64,000 bases of DNA from an uncultured Bacteroidota bacterium (GTDB lineage Bacteria > Bacteroidota > Bacteroidia > Bacteroidales > P3): NCBI GenBank assembly GCA_902788805.1, contig CADALO010000003.1, positions 62,001 through 126,000 on the forward strand. Direction: 5' to 3'. How positions within the stretch are numbered: position 1 is the stretch's first letter; every line of letters starts with the position of its first letter. The notes beneath the pieces are model-generated. The model made no database searches. It was not told the DNA's origin and was given only the letters and a program-made list of their open reading frames with translations. This document shows positions 35,169 to 44,885 of the stretch, in pieces. The position numbers were made by a program, and so were the translations under genes.

Positions 35169-36386
35169 GTGTATCAATATCATACTCTGAAAAACGGTAT
35201 AAAGATAGTCTTTCGGCGCAACAACTCGACAGTAATCCATAGCGGTGTATATATAAATATAGGCTCGCGTGACGAGAGAGGGAGCGACGAAGGAAAGGCT
35301 CATTTCATTGAGCACTCGGTGTTTAAGGGTACCGAGCACCGGCGCCCATATCATATATTGAACCGCATTGACGGAGTGGGGGGAGAACTCAATGCTTTCA
35401 CCACCAAGGAGGAGACCTGCATATATGCCTCGTCGCTGGCAATCCATCTGGAGCGCTGCTTAGAGCTGTTTGCCGACATCATTTTCCATAGTACCTTCCC
35501 TGAGAAAGAGATTGAGAAGGAAAAGGATGTGGTGCTTGAGGAAATAAACTCGTACAAGGACAGTCCGGCGGAATTGATATACGATGACTTTGAGCAGTAT
35601 ATCTTTGAGGGTCACCCGCTGGCACACAACATCCTGGGGACGCCGCGCAATGTGCGCCGTTTCACATCGCAGGGGCTTCGAGCCTTTATGCAGGACAACT
35701 ATACCACTGACCGAATGGTTGTTTCGATAGTGGGCAATGCCGACTTCAGGCGTGTGGTGCGCCTGTGCGAGAAGTATTTCGGCGAGTACCCGCAGCGGGA
35801 GTCGGCAGCCGACCGCACCAGGGAGCCCGAATGCCGCAAGTTTGACATTACGCTAAACCGTCGCACCCACCAGATGCACATACTGATAGGTTGTCAGGCA
35901 GTCAATATCTTTGATGAACGCAAGGTGGCTTTCTCGCTGCTTAACAACGTTATAGGCGGACCGGCGATGAACTCGCGCCTCAATGTGGCGATACGTGAGA
36001 AGTATGGTTTCTGCTATACGATTGAGTCGCAGTTCACTCCTTTCTCGGACACTGGTCTATTCTATATATATGCCGGTATCGAACCTGAGGCCTGCGAACG
36101 CTACATAGAGCTTGTACACAGGCAGTTGTGTCAACTTGCGGAAAGGCCTCTTTCCGAGTCGCAGCTGCGAGCAGCCAAACAGCAGTATATAGGCCAGATG
36201 GCGATCAACAATGAGTCGGCGCTGAACGAGATGCAGGCTATCGGCAAGAGTTACCTGGTGTTTGACCGCGTCGACACTCTTGAGGAGATGCAGCGCGACA
36301 TCGACGGTGTGGAGGCGGAGGATATTCGAGCACTTGCTGCCGAACTGCTTGCCCCAGATAATCTTAGCTACCTTATCTACAGATGA
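35169..36386 (+). CDS. M16 family zinc peptidase
   Basis: 405 residues of the insulinase/processing-peptidase family. The inverted zinc motif HFIEH is at 45-49, with the downstream glutamate in KEKDVVLEEINSYKD. The second half (about 200-405) is the non-catalytic partner domain with the R/Y-like GGPAMNSRLNVAIREKYGF segment (partly quoted). No signal peptide, so probably cytoplasmic, as in many bacterial PqqL/YmxG-type members. GTG start at 35169. Stop overlaps the next start (ATGA). Confidence 0.92.
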   Translation: MYQYHTLKNGIKIVFRRNNSTVIHSGVYINIGSRDERGSDEGKAHFIEHSVFKGTEHRRPYHILNRIDGVGGELNAFTTKEETCIYASSLAIHLERCLELFADIIFHSTFPEKEIEKEKDVVLEEINSYKDSPAELIYDDFEQYIFEGHPLAHNILGTPRNVRRFTSQGLRAFMQDNYTTDRMVVSIVGNADFRRVVRLCEKYFGEYPQRESAADRTREPECRKFDITLNRRTHQMHILIGCQAVNIFDERKVAFSLLNNVIGGPAMNSRLNVAIREKYGFCYTIESQFTPFSDTGLFYIYAGIEPEACERYIELVHRQLCQLAERPLSESQLRAAKQQYIGQMAINNESALNEMQAIGKSYLVFDRVDTLEEMQRDIDGVEAEDIRALAAELLAPDNLSYLIYR

Positions 36387-37288
36387 AATTCAACAAAGAC
36401 ATAGCCATAGGGCACTTGGCCAGTGCCGCTACGTATGCCATTTTCGGAATCAACATTATAGCCTGCCGCGATATTGCCATCGACGGCGGTCTGGCGCCGA
36501 TAGTCCTTTTTGTAATCCGTGCACTTGTGGCCGGGGCGCTTTTTTGGATTGTGTCGCTGATAGGTCCGCGTGAGAAGGTGCCGCCTCGCGATTTGCTGAA
36601 GATTGGTGGAGCGGGCATAATAGGGATATTTTTGCCACAGCTGACATTTCTGCACGCCATTGCACGCACTGCGCCTGTAGACTTATCGATAATCACTACC
36701 ATTACTCCGATCTTGACAATGCTTTTTGCGGCATTATTCCTTAAGGAGCCGATAACGTGGAAGAAGGTGCTGGGTGTGTTAGTGAGCTTCGGGGGTATCG
36801 TGTGGCTTATCCTGCAGAGTGTCGCTGTGGGCGGAGGGGCGGAAAGCACGGAGCCTTTGGGCGTTGTGTTCTGTATTGCCAACTGTGCTATATTCGCTTT
36901 GTATCTTGGCATCTGCCGGCCGTTGATTTCGCGTTATAGTTCGGTGACGTTGATGAAGTGGATGTTTTTGGTGTCGTTTATAGTCTCGCTGCCGTTTGCA
37001 TTGCCTCGGATTGTTGAGACGGATTTTGCTGCAGTGCCGTTGCACGTTTGGTGGGAGGTGGCGTTTCTGGTATTCTTCGCCACGTTTATAGCTTATTTCC
37101 TTATACCTATTGGACAGCAGCGTATACGCCCGACGCTGGTCAGTATGTATGGCTATTTGCAGCCGATTATTGCCATCGGTGTGGCTATTGCTACTGGTAT
37201 GGACAGCCTGACGGTTACTAAGATAGTGGCGGCCTTGTTGGTGTTTGCAGGCGTCTATATAGTCAACCAAAGCCGCGCGGCGGCTTAG
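36383..37288 (+). CDS. EamA/DMT superfamily transporter
   Basis: 301 residues, ten predicted membrane helices in two EamA repeats (residues about 8-145 and 158-295). Typical features are the N-terminal AIFGINIIACRDIA, the helix-4 PVDLSIITTITPILT and the repeat-2 end PTLVSMYGYLQPIIA. Probably a metabolite exporter in the inner membrane; substrate cannot be told. Start overlaps the M16 gene by 4 bases, so the two are co-translated. Confidence 0.88.
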   Translation: MKFNKDIAIGHLASAATYAIFGINIIACRDIAIDGGLAPIVLFVIRALVAGALFWIVSLIGPREKVPPRDLLKIGGAGIIGIFLPQLTFLHAIARTAPVDLSIITTITPILTMLFAALFLKEPITWKKVLGVLVSFGGIVWLILQSVAVGGGAESTEPLGVVFCIANCAIFALYLGICRPLISRYSSVTLMKWMFLVSFIVSLPFALPRIVETDFAAVPLHVWWEVAFLVFFATFIAYFLIPIGQQRIRPTLVSMYGYLQPIIAIGVAIATGMDSLTVTKIVAALLVFAGVYIVNQSRAAA

Positions 37289-37322
37289 CATTGTTGCTGT
37301 CTAAGGGCGGCGGTTCGGGCTG

Positions 37323-37616
37323 TCAGACCATTTGCTCAATGTTCCAGACGAAGGCGCGGATGCCGACTTCTTCGTTGCGCTTGTCGAGCTTGCGGACGGC
37401 GGTGAGGATGTCTTCGACTTTTTCGTCGGGGACGACGGTGAGGATGGCGTTGTTGAGTTCGGGCCAGGCGTGAGTGCCACGGTGCGGCTCGCCGTTCTCG
37501 TGCCCGCGGCCCTGTACGTTTTCCCAGAAGGTGAAGCCACGCACTTGGAGCGTGTCGAGCAGATACTCGACGCGCTCGTTGTTGGCTTGATTATAAACGA
37601 TTAAAATGCTTTTCAT
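37323..37616 (-). CDS. PII-like, PG0541-type efflux-associated protein
   Basis: 97 residues with the ferredoxin-like fold of PII-type proteins (MKSILIVYNQANNERVEYLL, partly VEDILTAVRKLDKR). It resembles the small protein encoded after RND efflux genes in other Bacteroidales (PG0541 in Porphyromonas gingivalis). Here it is also at the end of a tolC-MFP-RND operon but separated from it by an inserted four-helix-bundle gene and repeats. Function is unknown; it may regulate or bind the pump. Confidence 0.7.
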   Translation of the reverse strand: MKSILIVYNQANNERVEYLLDTLQVRGFTFWENVQGRGHENGEPHRGTHAWPELNNAILTVVPDEKVEDILTAVRKLDKRNEEVGIRAFVWNIEQMV

Positions 37617-37617
37617 A

Positions 37618-37690
37618 GAATTAAGAATTAAAAATTAAAAATTAAGAATTAAGAGAATTAAGAATTAAAAATTAAGAATTAAAAGGGTTG
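37618..37690. repeat. AT-rich repeat, right of the PII-like gene
   Basis: Six or more units of AATTAAGAATTAAAA ending in AATTAAGAATTAAAAGGG. The inverse, ending CTCTTTTAATTCTTAATT, lies at 38,101-38,130 on the far side of the four-helix-bundle gene, forming flanking inverted repeats. Confidence 0.75.
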
Positions 37691-37700
37691 ATGTAGGGGG

Positions 37701-38066
37701 TTAGGGGGTCTGGTTTTTTTGTTTGTTGGTTTTGATAATTGCAATCAATATGGCGATTATTTCTGTTAAATCATTATTGAGTGATTGATACTCTTTATTA
37801 TTAAGATAGTTGGTCTTCTGTAAAAGCTCAAACCAATATTGTGTTTCATTGGCTTCTTTTAGAGAGATGTGCATTTTGTGTATAAAGTCTTTGTTGCTCT
37901 CGGCACAAATGGCTTCGCTTATATTGGCTCCTATGCTTGTTCCGCTCCGAAGCATTTGTTTACTTAAAACAAACTCTTGTTTATCATCGCAAAGGAATCG
38001 GTAGAGATTAACGCATCGGATGGCAAAGAGAAGACTTTTTTCTTTAACAATGTTGTATTTCATCAA
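37701..38066 (-). CDS. Four-helix-bundle protein (S23 / intervening-sequence protein family)
   Basis: 121 residues, all alpha, with the family's SKQMLRSGTSIGANISEA signature and the later KEANETQYWFELL segment. Relatives are encoded within 23S rRNA intervening sequences, and the avd subunit of diversity-generating retroelements has the same fold; many others stand alone in Bacteroidota genomes with no known function. It interrupts the conserved order RND pump - PII-like gene and is flanked by inverted AT repeats. There are two adjacent ATG codons at the start. AT-rich compared with the pump genes. Confidence 0.8.
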   Translation of the reverse strand: MMKYNIVKEKSLLFAIRCVNLYRFLCDDKQEFVLSKQMLRSGTSIGANISEAICAESNKDFIHKMHISLKEANETQYWFELLQKTNYLNNKEYQSLNNDLTEIIAILIAIIKTNKQKNQTP

Positions 38067-38118
38067 GTAAAAATGATGTTAAAACTGTCTATAGTATTCT
38101 CTTTTAATTCTTAATTAT

Positions 38119-41100
38119 TCATTTTTCATTTAAATTGATATTCATAAAGACAAACTTCTTGCGAATCTTAGCCTGGCGTTCCTGTTCGCCCTTGCGGTTG
38201 AAGATGCCGTAGAGGATGGGAACGACAATGAGCGTTACAAACGTGGAAACGGTGAGACCGCCGATGACGACGATACCCAGCGTGGTCCACAGCTCGGAGC
38301 CTTCGCTGGTAGATGTGGCCATAGGAATCATACCGAGTATGGTGGTGAAAGCAGTCATAAGCACGGGGCGCAGACGGCTCTTGCCACTGAGGGCGATAGC
38401 TTCGTAGAGCTCTGTGCCTCGTTCGCGCAGGAGGTTGATGTAGTCGACCAGCACGATACCGTTCTTGACAACAATGCCGATAAGCAGCACGATGCCGAGC
38501 ATACCGACCATATCAAGGTTCTCGCCGGTGATGAGCAATGCCAATACCACGCCGCTCAAGGCAAAAGGAATGGCGAACATAATGATGAACGGCTTGCTGA
38601 ACGACTCAAACTGCGAGGCCATCACGATGTATACGAGCATTATGATGAGGAGCGCCAGGGTGACCATATCCTTGGAGGTTTTCTGCTGGTCTTCGTAGTT
38701 TCCGGCCAGTGCCACGTGTATGCCTGAAGGGATATTCATCTGGTTTAGTTCGTTTTGTACGCCAGAGGCCAGTTCGCCGAGTGAGGTCTGATAGGGCATT
38801 ACGGTGAGCGTCAGGTAACGCTGACGGTTCTTGCGCTCGATGGTTGGTGGGCACCAGTATTCACTGATGGTTGCCAACTCTTTAAGCTTTACAATCTTGC
38901 CCATAGCTGTCGGTATAGACAACTCCTCGATGTCGGTGATTGACGAGCGGTACTCTTCTTTGAGACGTACAACGATGTTGTATTCCTCGCCGTCCTCCTT
39001 GAGGAAGCCTGCGGCCATACCGTTCACGCGGTTGCGCACATAAAGCGCCACCGTGGAGCCGTTAAGCCCGTGATAGGCAAGCTTCTGTTTGTCGAATTCA
39101 ATCTTCAACTCTGCACGGTCTTCGTCACGGCTTATCTTTGTGTCGCGGGCGCCTTTGACATTCTCCATTACGCGTCGACGCAGCTCTTGTGCAAAGGCGG
39201 TGGTTTGGTCGAAGTCGTAGCCGAATATCTCAACCTGCAGCGTGTTGTTGCTTCCTCCGCCCATACCGCCTTGCGACACCTGGAAGTTGACCAGCTCGGG
39301 GTACTCGTTGAAGCACTTGCGCAAGTCCTCCTGCATATCGAAAATGCTGCGGTCGCGGTCGTATTTCTTGGTGCAGCGTACCGACATACTTATCTTGTTG
39401 TTGGTTGTGCTGTTGAACAGAGCGGCCATACCTGCATCGTCGTTCGAACCGGCCGAGGTGGAGATTACTATAACATCGTTGCCAAGCAGTTCCTTGATGT
39501 CGGCCTCCATATGACGGGCGGTTTTGAGAGTCTCTTCAATACGGGTACCGCGCTGCAGTTCGGCACTGATGCTGATGCTGCCGTTATCCTGCTCTTTCAT
39601 AAAGTCCATACCTATCTTGCCGGTGGCGAATGGTATCATCGTCACAACGAAGAACGCGAAGGCAATCAGCAACGTCACACGCTTGTGGTTCAAGCACCAG
39701 CGCAGCACATTGCTGTACCACTCGTCGATGGCGTTGAACACACGTCCGACGGTTTTTGCATAGGTGAAACGTTTTTTCTCCTCTTTCAGTCTGGCTTCTT
39801 CCTCGGCTGCTTTGGTCAGGTAGAAAGGCTTCTCCTTGAGCATCAGGCTCGAGAGCATCGGGATGAGTGTGATGGCCGCTGTTGTCGAAACACACACGAC
39901 AATGGTGATAATCCAGCCTAATTCTTTGAACATAATGCCGGCCATACCGTTCAGCATAGTCAAAGGCACGAACACCGCCACCAGAACCAAAGTTGTTGCA
40001 ATGACCGATGTCCATACCTCGTTGGTGGCACAGATGGCAGCCTCGCGCGGATTCTCGCCGCGCTCTATATGTTTCGTAATGTTTTCAAGGACAACAATGG
40101 CGTCGTCGACCACCATACCGATAGCAACGGTCAGCGAAGCCAGCGATATGATGTTGAGCGAGCTGTCGCTGATAAGCAGATAGATAAAGGAGGTGACAAG
40201 CGAGATGGGAATGGTGAGACCGATGATAATCGTGCTTCGCCAGTTGCCGAGGAATACAAGCACTACGAGCACCACAAAGAGTAGTGCGTAGAAGATTGAC
40301 TCCGACAGGCCGTTGATGGCGTTGACAATCTCTTCCGAACCGTCGCGAATCAGAGTGGCCTCGAAGTCTGGCGGCAAAGTCTTCATAATCTTTGTCATCT
40401 CTTTCTTCACCGAGTTGGCTATGGCCACAGTGTTGGCACCGGTCTGCTTGGTGATGATGAGACGGCCTCCGTCCTGTCCGTTTATTTTCTCGTCAAGCGA
40501 CAGGTCCTTGATTGTATCGCGTACTGTCGCCAGGTCACGGACGAAAATCTGCTTGCCGGTAGGTGTTGTTGCCACAACGATGTTGGCAATCTCCGAGCTT
40601 TCCACATATTCGCCCTTCACTCGCATCTGGTATTGCTCCTTGCCCATCTTAACCGTTCCCGATGCCAGGTCGAGGTTATTGGTGCTGATGGCGTTGCCTA
40701 CAACTTCAAGGCTCAGTCCATAGGCATCCATCTGTTTCGGATCAAGGTCGATATACACATATCGTTCGGGCGCTCCGCTCACGGTTATGTTGCCGATACC
40801 GTCAATACGGTTCAGCACGTTGACGACATTGTCCTCCAGTATGCGGTCCATTCCCGAATAGCTCTCTTTTGCAGTGAAACCATATACAAGTATGGGCATT
40901 GCCGATGAGTTGAGCTTCAGTATCATAGGACGCGACACGCCGTCGGGCAGATTGTCATACAGCAGGTCGACATAACTGCGGATGTCGTTGAGCGATTCAT
41001 CAATATCCTCGCCCCATTCAAATTCAAGCGTCACAACGCTGAGGTTGTCGCGCGAGTTGGAGGTTATGTTCTTCAAACCGTCCACCGAGTTCAGCGAGTT

Positions 41101-41304
41101 CTCTATCAGCTTGGTGATGTTGGTCTCTATCTCGCTGGCATTGGCGCCGGGGTAGGTTGTCATAACCGTCACATACGGCGGGTCCATCTCGGGCATCTGG
41201 TCAATGGGAAGCCTCATCAGCGAGAACAATCCCAGAATGATGACTGCCACAAATATCAGGCCCGTCGTAATCGGCTTGTTTATAGCTGTCTTGTATATTG
41301 CCAT
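38119..41304 (-). CDS. RND family efflux pump, inner-membrane permease
   Basis: 1,061 residues, the standard size for HAE-type RND pumps of the AcrB/MexB/CzcA group. The N-terminus IYKTAINKPITTGLIFVAVI and the 12-helix, two-loop layout fit. The helix-4 segment TVAIGMVVDDAIVVLENI carries the paired aspartates of the proton relay. It is part of the minus-strand operon tetR-tolC-MFP-RND, with 4 bases between it and the MFP. Substrate cannot be told from the sequence. The C-terminal tail ends next to the AT repeat. Confidence 0.96.
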   Translation of the reverse strand: MAIYKTAINKPITTGLIFVAVIILGLFSLMRLPIDQMPEMDPPYVTVMTTYPGANASEIETNITKLIENSLNSVDGLKNITSNSRDNLSVVTLEFEWGEDIDESLNDIRSYVDLLYDNLPDGVSRPMILKLNSSAMPILVYGFTAKESYSGMDRILEDNVVNVLNRIDGIGNITVSGAPERYVYIDLDPKQMDAYGLSLEVVGNAISTNNLDLASGTVKMGKEQYQMRVKGEYVESSEIANIVVATTPTGKQIFVRDLATVRDTIKDLSLDEKINGQDGGRLIITKQTGANTVAIANSVKKEMTKIMKTLPPDFEATLIRDGSEEIVNAINGLSESIFYALLFVVLVVLVFLGNWRSTIIIGLTIPISLVTSFIYLLISDSSLNIISLASLTVAIGMVVDDAIVVLENITKHIERGENPREAAICATNEVWTSVIATTLVLVAVFVPLTMLNGMAGIMFKELGWIITIVVCVSTTAAITLIPMLSSLMLKEKPFYLTKAAEEEARLKEEKKRFTYAKTVGRVFNAIDEWYSNVLRWCLNHKRVTLLIAFAFFVVTMIPFATGKIGMDFMKEQDNGSISISAELQRGTRIEETLKTARHMEADIKELLGNDVIVISTSAGSNDDAGMAALFNSTTNNKISMSVRCTKKYDRDRSIFDMQEDLRKCFNEYPELVNFQVSQGGMGGGSNNTLQVEIFGYDFDQTTAFAQELRRRVMENVKGARDTKISRDEDRAELKIEFDKQKLAYHGLNGSTVALYVRNRVNGMAAGFLKEDGEEYNIVVRLKEEYRSSITDIEELSIPTAMGKIVKLKELATISEYWCPPTIERKNRQRYLTLTVMPYQTSLGELASGVQNELNQMNIPSGIHVALAGNYEDQQKTSKDMVTLALLIIMLVYIVMASQFESFSKPFIIMFAIPFALSGVVLALLITGENLDMVGMLGIVLLIGIVVKNGIVLVDYINLLRERGTELYEAIALSGKSRLRPVLMTAFTTILGMIPMATSTSEGSELWTTLGIVVIGGLTVSTFVTLIVVPILYGIFNRKGEQERQAKIRKKFVFMNINLNEK

Positions 41305-41308
41305 TTCC

Positions 41309-42343
41309 TTATTCCACTATTTCTAAAGTGCTACCATCAACTAATCTTGCCTGACCGGTGACTACAAGCTGGTCGCCTTCTTTGAGGTCGCCGGGAGTGA
41401 CAGGCGTAATCTCAATCTTGTCGTCAAAACGCTGTCCAAGAGTAACTGTCACGCGGCGGGCCGTGTTGCCATCGGCCACGAACACATAACGCTCGTTGCT
41501 ACCCGTAAGCTTCAGCACACTCTGATAAGGCACCACAAGGGCGTCTATCTCGCCAAGTGCCAGCGTTGCACGGACATACATACCGGGGCGTATCTTCTCG
41601 CCTGGATTGGGAATGCTCAGTTTGGCCTGGAAGGTGTGTGACGCAGGGTCGATTGTGGGGTACACAATCTCTATAGTGGCGGCAAACACCTTGTCGGGAT
41701 AAATGTCGCTGTACACATTCACCTTCATACCCTGCTTGACAAGCGGGAAATAGCTCTCGGGTATGTTGATGATGGCTTTCAAACGGCTTATCTGGCACAA
41801 CTGCAGAATCGGTGCGCCGGTATACATCTCGCCGTCCTCATAGTTCTTGGCGCTGATAACGCCGCTGAACTGGGCCTTCACAAACGTATTCTCCGCTTGG
41901 AAACGCTCGGTCTCAACCAGTTGGTCATATCCGGCCTTGGTCTGGTCGTACACCTGCTCGCTGATGCTGCCCGAAGCCTTCAGTGCTGCAACGCGGTCCA
42001 GCTCGGTCTTGGTGCTCGCCAGGTTGATGCGGGTCGTGTTCAGCTGGGTCTGGTCCATTCTCACCAGCATCGCACCCTTGCTCACCCTGCTTCCAACCTC
42101 TACATAGATGTGCTCTATGTGGCCCGTAATGCTGGGCGAAATGTTCATCGTCTCATATCCTTCAAGTGTGGACGATAGCTCTAACTGTTTTGCAATACGC
42201 TGGTTCTGAAGTTCCAGCACTTTCACTTTTTCCACCTCTTTCTTTGTCGTCGAGGCCATCTTCTGCTCTTTCTTGCCACCTCCGCAGGCTGCAATGGCCG
42301 CAGATGCAAGAACAACAGTAGCGATTTTCAATATCTTGTTCAT
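41309..42343 (-). CDS. RND efflux periplasmic adaptor (MFP) lipoprotein
   Basis: 344 residues. Signal peptide with lipobox AIAAC (Cys20), so anchored in the inner membrane. The order lipoyl half - alpha hairpin (about 85-150, NTTRINLASTKTELDRVAAL, partly quoted) - lipoyl half - beta barrel (YVRATLALGEIDALVVPYQSV) - membrane-proximal domain is that of AcrA/MexA. Bridges the RND permease and TolC partner. Located between the two partners in the operon. Confidence 0.95.
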   Translation of the reverse strand: MNKILKIATVVLASAAIAACGGGKKEQKMASTTKKEVEKVKVLELQNQRIAKQLELSSTLEGYETMNISPSITGHIEHIYVEVGSRVSKGAMLVRMDQTQLNTTRINLASTKTELDRVAALKASGSISEQVYDQTKAGYDQLVETERFQAENTFVKAQFSGVISAKNYEDGEMYTGAPILQLCQISRLKAIINIPESYFPLVKQGMKVNVYSDIYPDKVFAATIEIVYPTIDPASHTFQAKLSIPNPGEKIRPGMYVRATLALGEIDALVVPYQSVLKLTGSNERYVFVADGNTARRVTVTLGQRFDDKIEITPVTPGDLKEGDQLVVTGQARLVDGSTLEIVE

Positions 42344-42375
42344 ATTATTAATGTTTATTATTATCTCTTTAATTA

Positions 42376-42430
42376 GCGCATTAACACATTAACACATTAA
42401 CACATTAACGCATTAACACATTTACGCATT
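42376..42430. repeat. CATTAACACATTAACG tandem repeat
   Basis: Seven 10-base units of (A)CATTAACAC/G in the gap between the tolC-like and MFP genes. Related to the nqrD-nqrE gap repeat. Confidence 0.8.
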
Positions 42431-42436
42431 CTTGAA

Positions 42437-43858
42437 TTATTTCCCCAGCAAATCCTCCAGAGCCACCTCGGCGCTCACCACGCTCATCACTGCCTGTATG
42501 TAGTTGCTCTGGGCCGTGATGATGTCGGTGCTCGCATTCGTGACTTCAAGGTTCGACGCGTGGCCGTATTTGAACTTCTCGGTCGTGTTGTCAAACACTC
42601 GCTTCGTCACATCAAGGTTGTCTTTCTGAATCTGATAGGTCTCTATGGCATTCACCAGATCGTAGCAAAGCTGGTTGTATTGCACTCTCAGCCCGTCCTC
42701 GGCCTGCTGCTTGCTGTTCAGCGCCTCGGTGTAGTCAATCTGTGCCGACTTCACCTTCGCATAGCGCGATCCACTGCTGAACAGCGGCAGCGATATGCTG
42801 GCTCCTATCATATTCGGCGGGGTCATATTGAAGCCCGCATCCTTGCCGAAATAGGTCTTTGCACTGTATTGGTAGTAAGCCGAAAGGGTAGGGGTGAAGT
42901 CCATATAGGCCATCGTCACATTCCTCTTCGCCACCTCCTCGTTGTTCTGAAGCAACTGATAGTTGTAGTTGTTCTCAATGTTGAAACCTCCCAGCGTCAA
43001 CTGACCCAAGTGGTTGATGTCCAGCACCTCGTCCAGCGTCGTTGTCAGCTCTATCTTGCTGTTCACGTCGGCTCCCAGCTGCAGAATCATCGAGTTGTAG
43101 AGCATTGTCAGTGAACGGCGGTTGGCGTTGATGCTGTTGCGCAGCGACGCCACCTGCACGTGCAGCTTGTCGGCCTGTATCTGCTCGGCGGCACCGGCAC
43201 GCACACTCTCTTGCGTCGTGCGCTCCAGCCGCTCCATATTGGCCAGGCTGCTGTCCAGCAAGCCCACTATGTCCTCCATAACCAGTATCGACACATACAC
43301 GCTTCTCACCTGCGAACGCATATTCTGCTCCGTCTGCTTGTGGCTGATGTCCACCATCTTCTGCGCAATATTGTTAAGCATTACGCCCACAATCTGCGCT
43401 CCCGTCAGCGCCACCGATGCCGTTATGCTGAACGTACCGCTCGGGTTCATCGGTATCACCGTTCCGCTGCTGCTCTCGCCGCCGCTGCTTGGTATCGATA
43501 TCGGCAGCGTCACACCGCCTATCGTAATACTGTCGGGTATCATCGAACTCAGGCCGCCTCCGCCGCCCATCACCATCTCATAGCCGCACATATTCTGGTA
43601 GTCAAATCCAGCTTTCACCTGCGGCAGCATCGACGCTATCGTCTGCCATTTGCTGTACTCCGCTTTCTGTAGCTCCAGCGACGCATTCTGCATCGTGTAG
43701 TTGTGCTCCACAGCATACTTCTGGGCCTCCTCGAGCGACAGCCTCAGCGTTGCCGGCTCCTGCCCCTTCGCAACTCCGCCGCCAAGCAGCATCACCGCTA
43801 TCGGCAGCATCGCCATTAGTCTCATTCTTTTCAGTTTCATATAGTTATGTATTCTCAT
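42437..43858 (-). CDS. TolC-family outer-membrane efflux protein
   Basis: 473 residues. A signal peptide (about 1-32, MRLMAMLPIAVMLLGGGVAKG) precedes two outer-membrane-efflux repeats with long coiled-coil helices (about 45-230 and 280-470), for example QAEDGLRVQYNQLCYDLVNAI (partly) and NTTEKFKYGHASNLEVTNAS. A glycine-rich loop (GGGGGLSS) and a proline/serine loop lie in the first half. Probable outer-membrane channel of the adjacent RND system. Confidence 0.93.
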   Translation of the reverse strand: MRIHNYMKLKRMRLMAMLPIAVMLLGGGVAKGQEPATLRLSLEEAQKYAVEHNYTMQNASLELQKAEYSKWQTIASMLPQVKAGFDYQNMCGYEMVMGGGGGLSSMIPDSITIGGVTLPISIPSSGGESSSGTVIPMNPSGTFSITASVALTGAQIVGVMLNNIAQKMVDISHKQTEQNMRSQVRSVYVSILVMEDIVGLLDSSLANMERLERTTQESVRAGAAEQIQADKLHVQVASLRNSINANRRSLTMLYNSMILQLGADVNSKIELTTTLDEVLDINHLGQLTLGGFNIENNYNYQLLQNNEEVAKRNVTMAYMDFTPTLSAYYQYSAKTYFGKDAGFNMTPPNMIGASISLPLFSSGSRYAKVKSAQIDYTEALNSKQQAEDGLRVQYNQLCYDLVNAIETYQIQKDNLDVTKRVFDNTTEKFKYGHASNLEVTNASTDIITAQSNYIQAVMSVVSAEVALEDLLGK

Positions 43859-43864
43859 TTATCG

Positions 43865-44488
43865 TTAACAATTCACTATCTTCTTGAACTCCTCCTCGTT
43901 CCTGTCATATCGCTCTATGGCCGGAATCGACAGCAACCCGCGCAGAAACGTAAAGCACGTCTCGCGCAGACGCTTGCCGCTCTCGTCCTCCGACAGGAGC
44001 GTGTTGTGGCTCCCTCTCATTATGCTCATCACTATCATATCCACCGCCGACCCGATGTCCACTCCGTCGCGCAGGTCGCCTCGTGCAGAGGCCTCCTTAA
44101 ACATTGTCGTCAACGCCGACCTCAACTTGCTGCTGAACGAGTTCAGCAACTTTTCGTTCAGCTCCGGATAGTACTTCTCCGCATCGAGCAGCAAGCGCGA
44201 ATAGCGCACATTGGTCAGCGCCGCCGTACGCATTATGTATAGTGTCATCAAGAAAGGCTCGTCGGTCTTCTGGAACATCTCGAGCCTCACCTGGCCAATC
44301 TCGCAGTGAACCTGCTTCAAGCACGCCAGAACAAGCTCGTTCTTGTTCGCAAACACCTCATACAGCGTCCGCTTCGAAATATGAATACTGCCGGCTATGT
44401 CGTCCATCGTCACACCCTTGCATCCATTCCTGTTGAACAATTCTATCGCCGATTCCACAATCCTGTCGCGTGTCTCGTTATTGGCCAT
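43865..44488 (-). CDS. TetR/AcrR family transcriptional regulator
   Basis: 207 residues. N-terminal helix-turn-helix (about 5-55: RDRIVESAIELFNRNGCKGVT, partly; MDDIAGSIHISKRTLYEVFANKNEL, partly) and a helical ligand domain. The ATG at 44486-44488 is chosen because the domain begins at once; the frame continues upstream without family similarity. First gene of the efflux operon, 6 bases before the tolC-like gene, so it probably controls its own operon. A TAATTTTG at 44551-44558 on the minus strand may be the -7 box. Confidence 0.92.
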   Translation of the reverse strand: MANNETRDRIVESAIELFNRNGCKGVTMDDIAGSIHISKRTLYEVFANKNELVLACLKQVHCEIGQVRLEMFQKTDEPFLMTLYIMRTAALTNVRYSRLLLDAEKYYPELNEKLLNSFSSKLRSALTTMFKEASARGDLRDGVDIGSAVDMIVMSIMRGSHNTLLSEDESGKRLRETCFTFLRGLLSIPAIERYDRNEEEFKKIVNC

Positions 44489-44589
44489 ATATCTGTGTCT
44501 TAGTGTTATATATTGCTTTTTCTTGCGTTTCCCCCTTTCTTGGGAGCGTGCAAAATTACAAAAAACCGAAAAAACCATAAAAGTTTTCT

Positions 44590-44761
44590 CGGTTTTTTGC
44601 TGTTAAAAAAGGTTAACAGAAACTCTTTGCCTAAATGGGAGTTGTAACGGTTAAAGTTTAAAGGTTAACGGTTAAAGATTTTTGTAACGGTTAACGGTTA
44701 AAGATTTTGACAGGTCGTTTAAGTGGAATTTAAAGTGGAATATAAAGTGGAATTATCTTTT
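44590..44761. repeat. Simple-repeat spacer
   Basis: Tandem variants of AACGGTTAAAG (about 44,645-44,710) and AAGTGGAATTTA (about 44,720-44,755). No coding sequence is seen. Confidence 0.7.
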
Positions 44762-44885
44762 AATTCTTAATATCCCGCTCTCCGTTCTCCGCTCTCCGTT
44801 CTCCGTTCTCCGTTCTCCGCTTTCCGCTTTCCGCTCTCCCGCGGGGGCGTATGCCCTTTTAATTTTTAATTCTTAATTCTTTCCG
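44762..44885 (-). repeat. Composite intergenic element, type II, copy 2
   Basis: On the minus strand: GGAAAGAATTAAGAATTAA repeat containing the yajC stop, then GGGCATACGCCCCCGCGG, then about eleven 7-base units (AGCGGAA, AACGGAG). The first 60 bases match copy 1 at 34,964 almost base for base. Confidence 0.85.
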
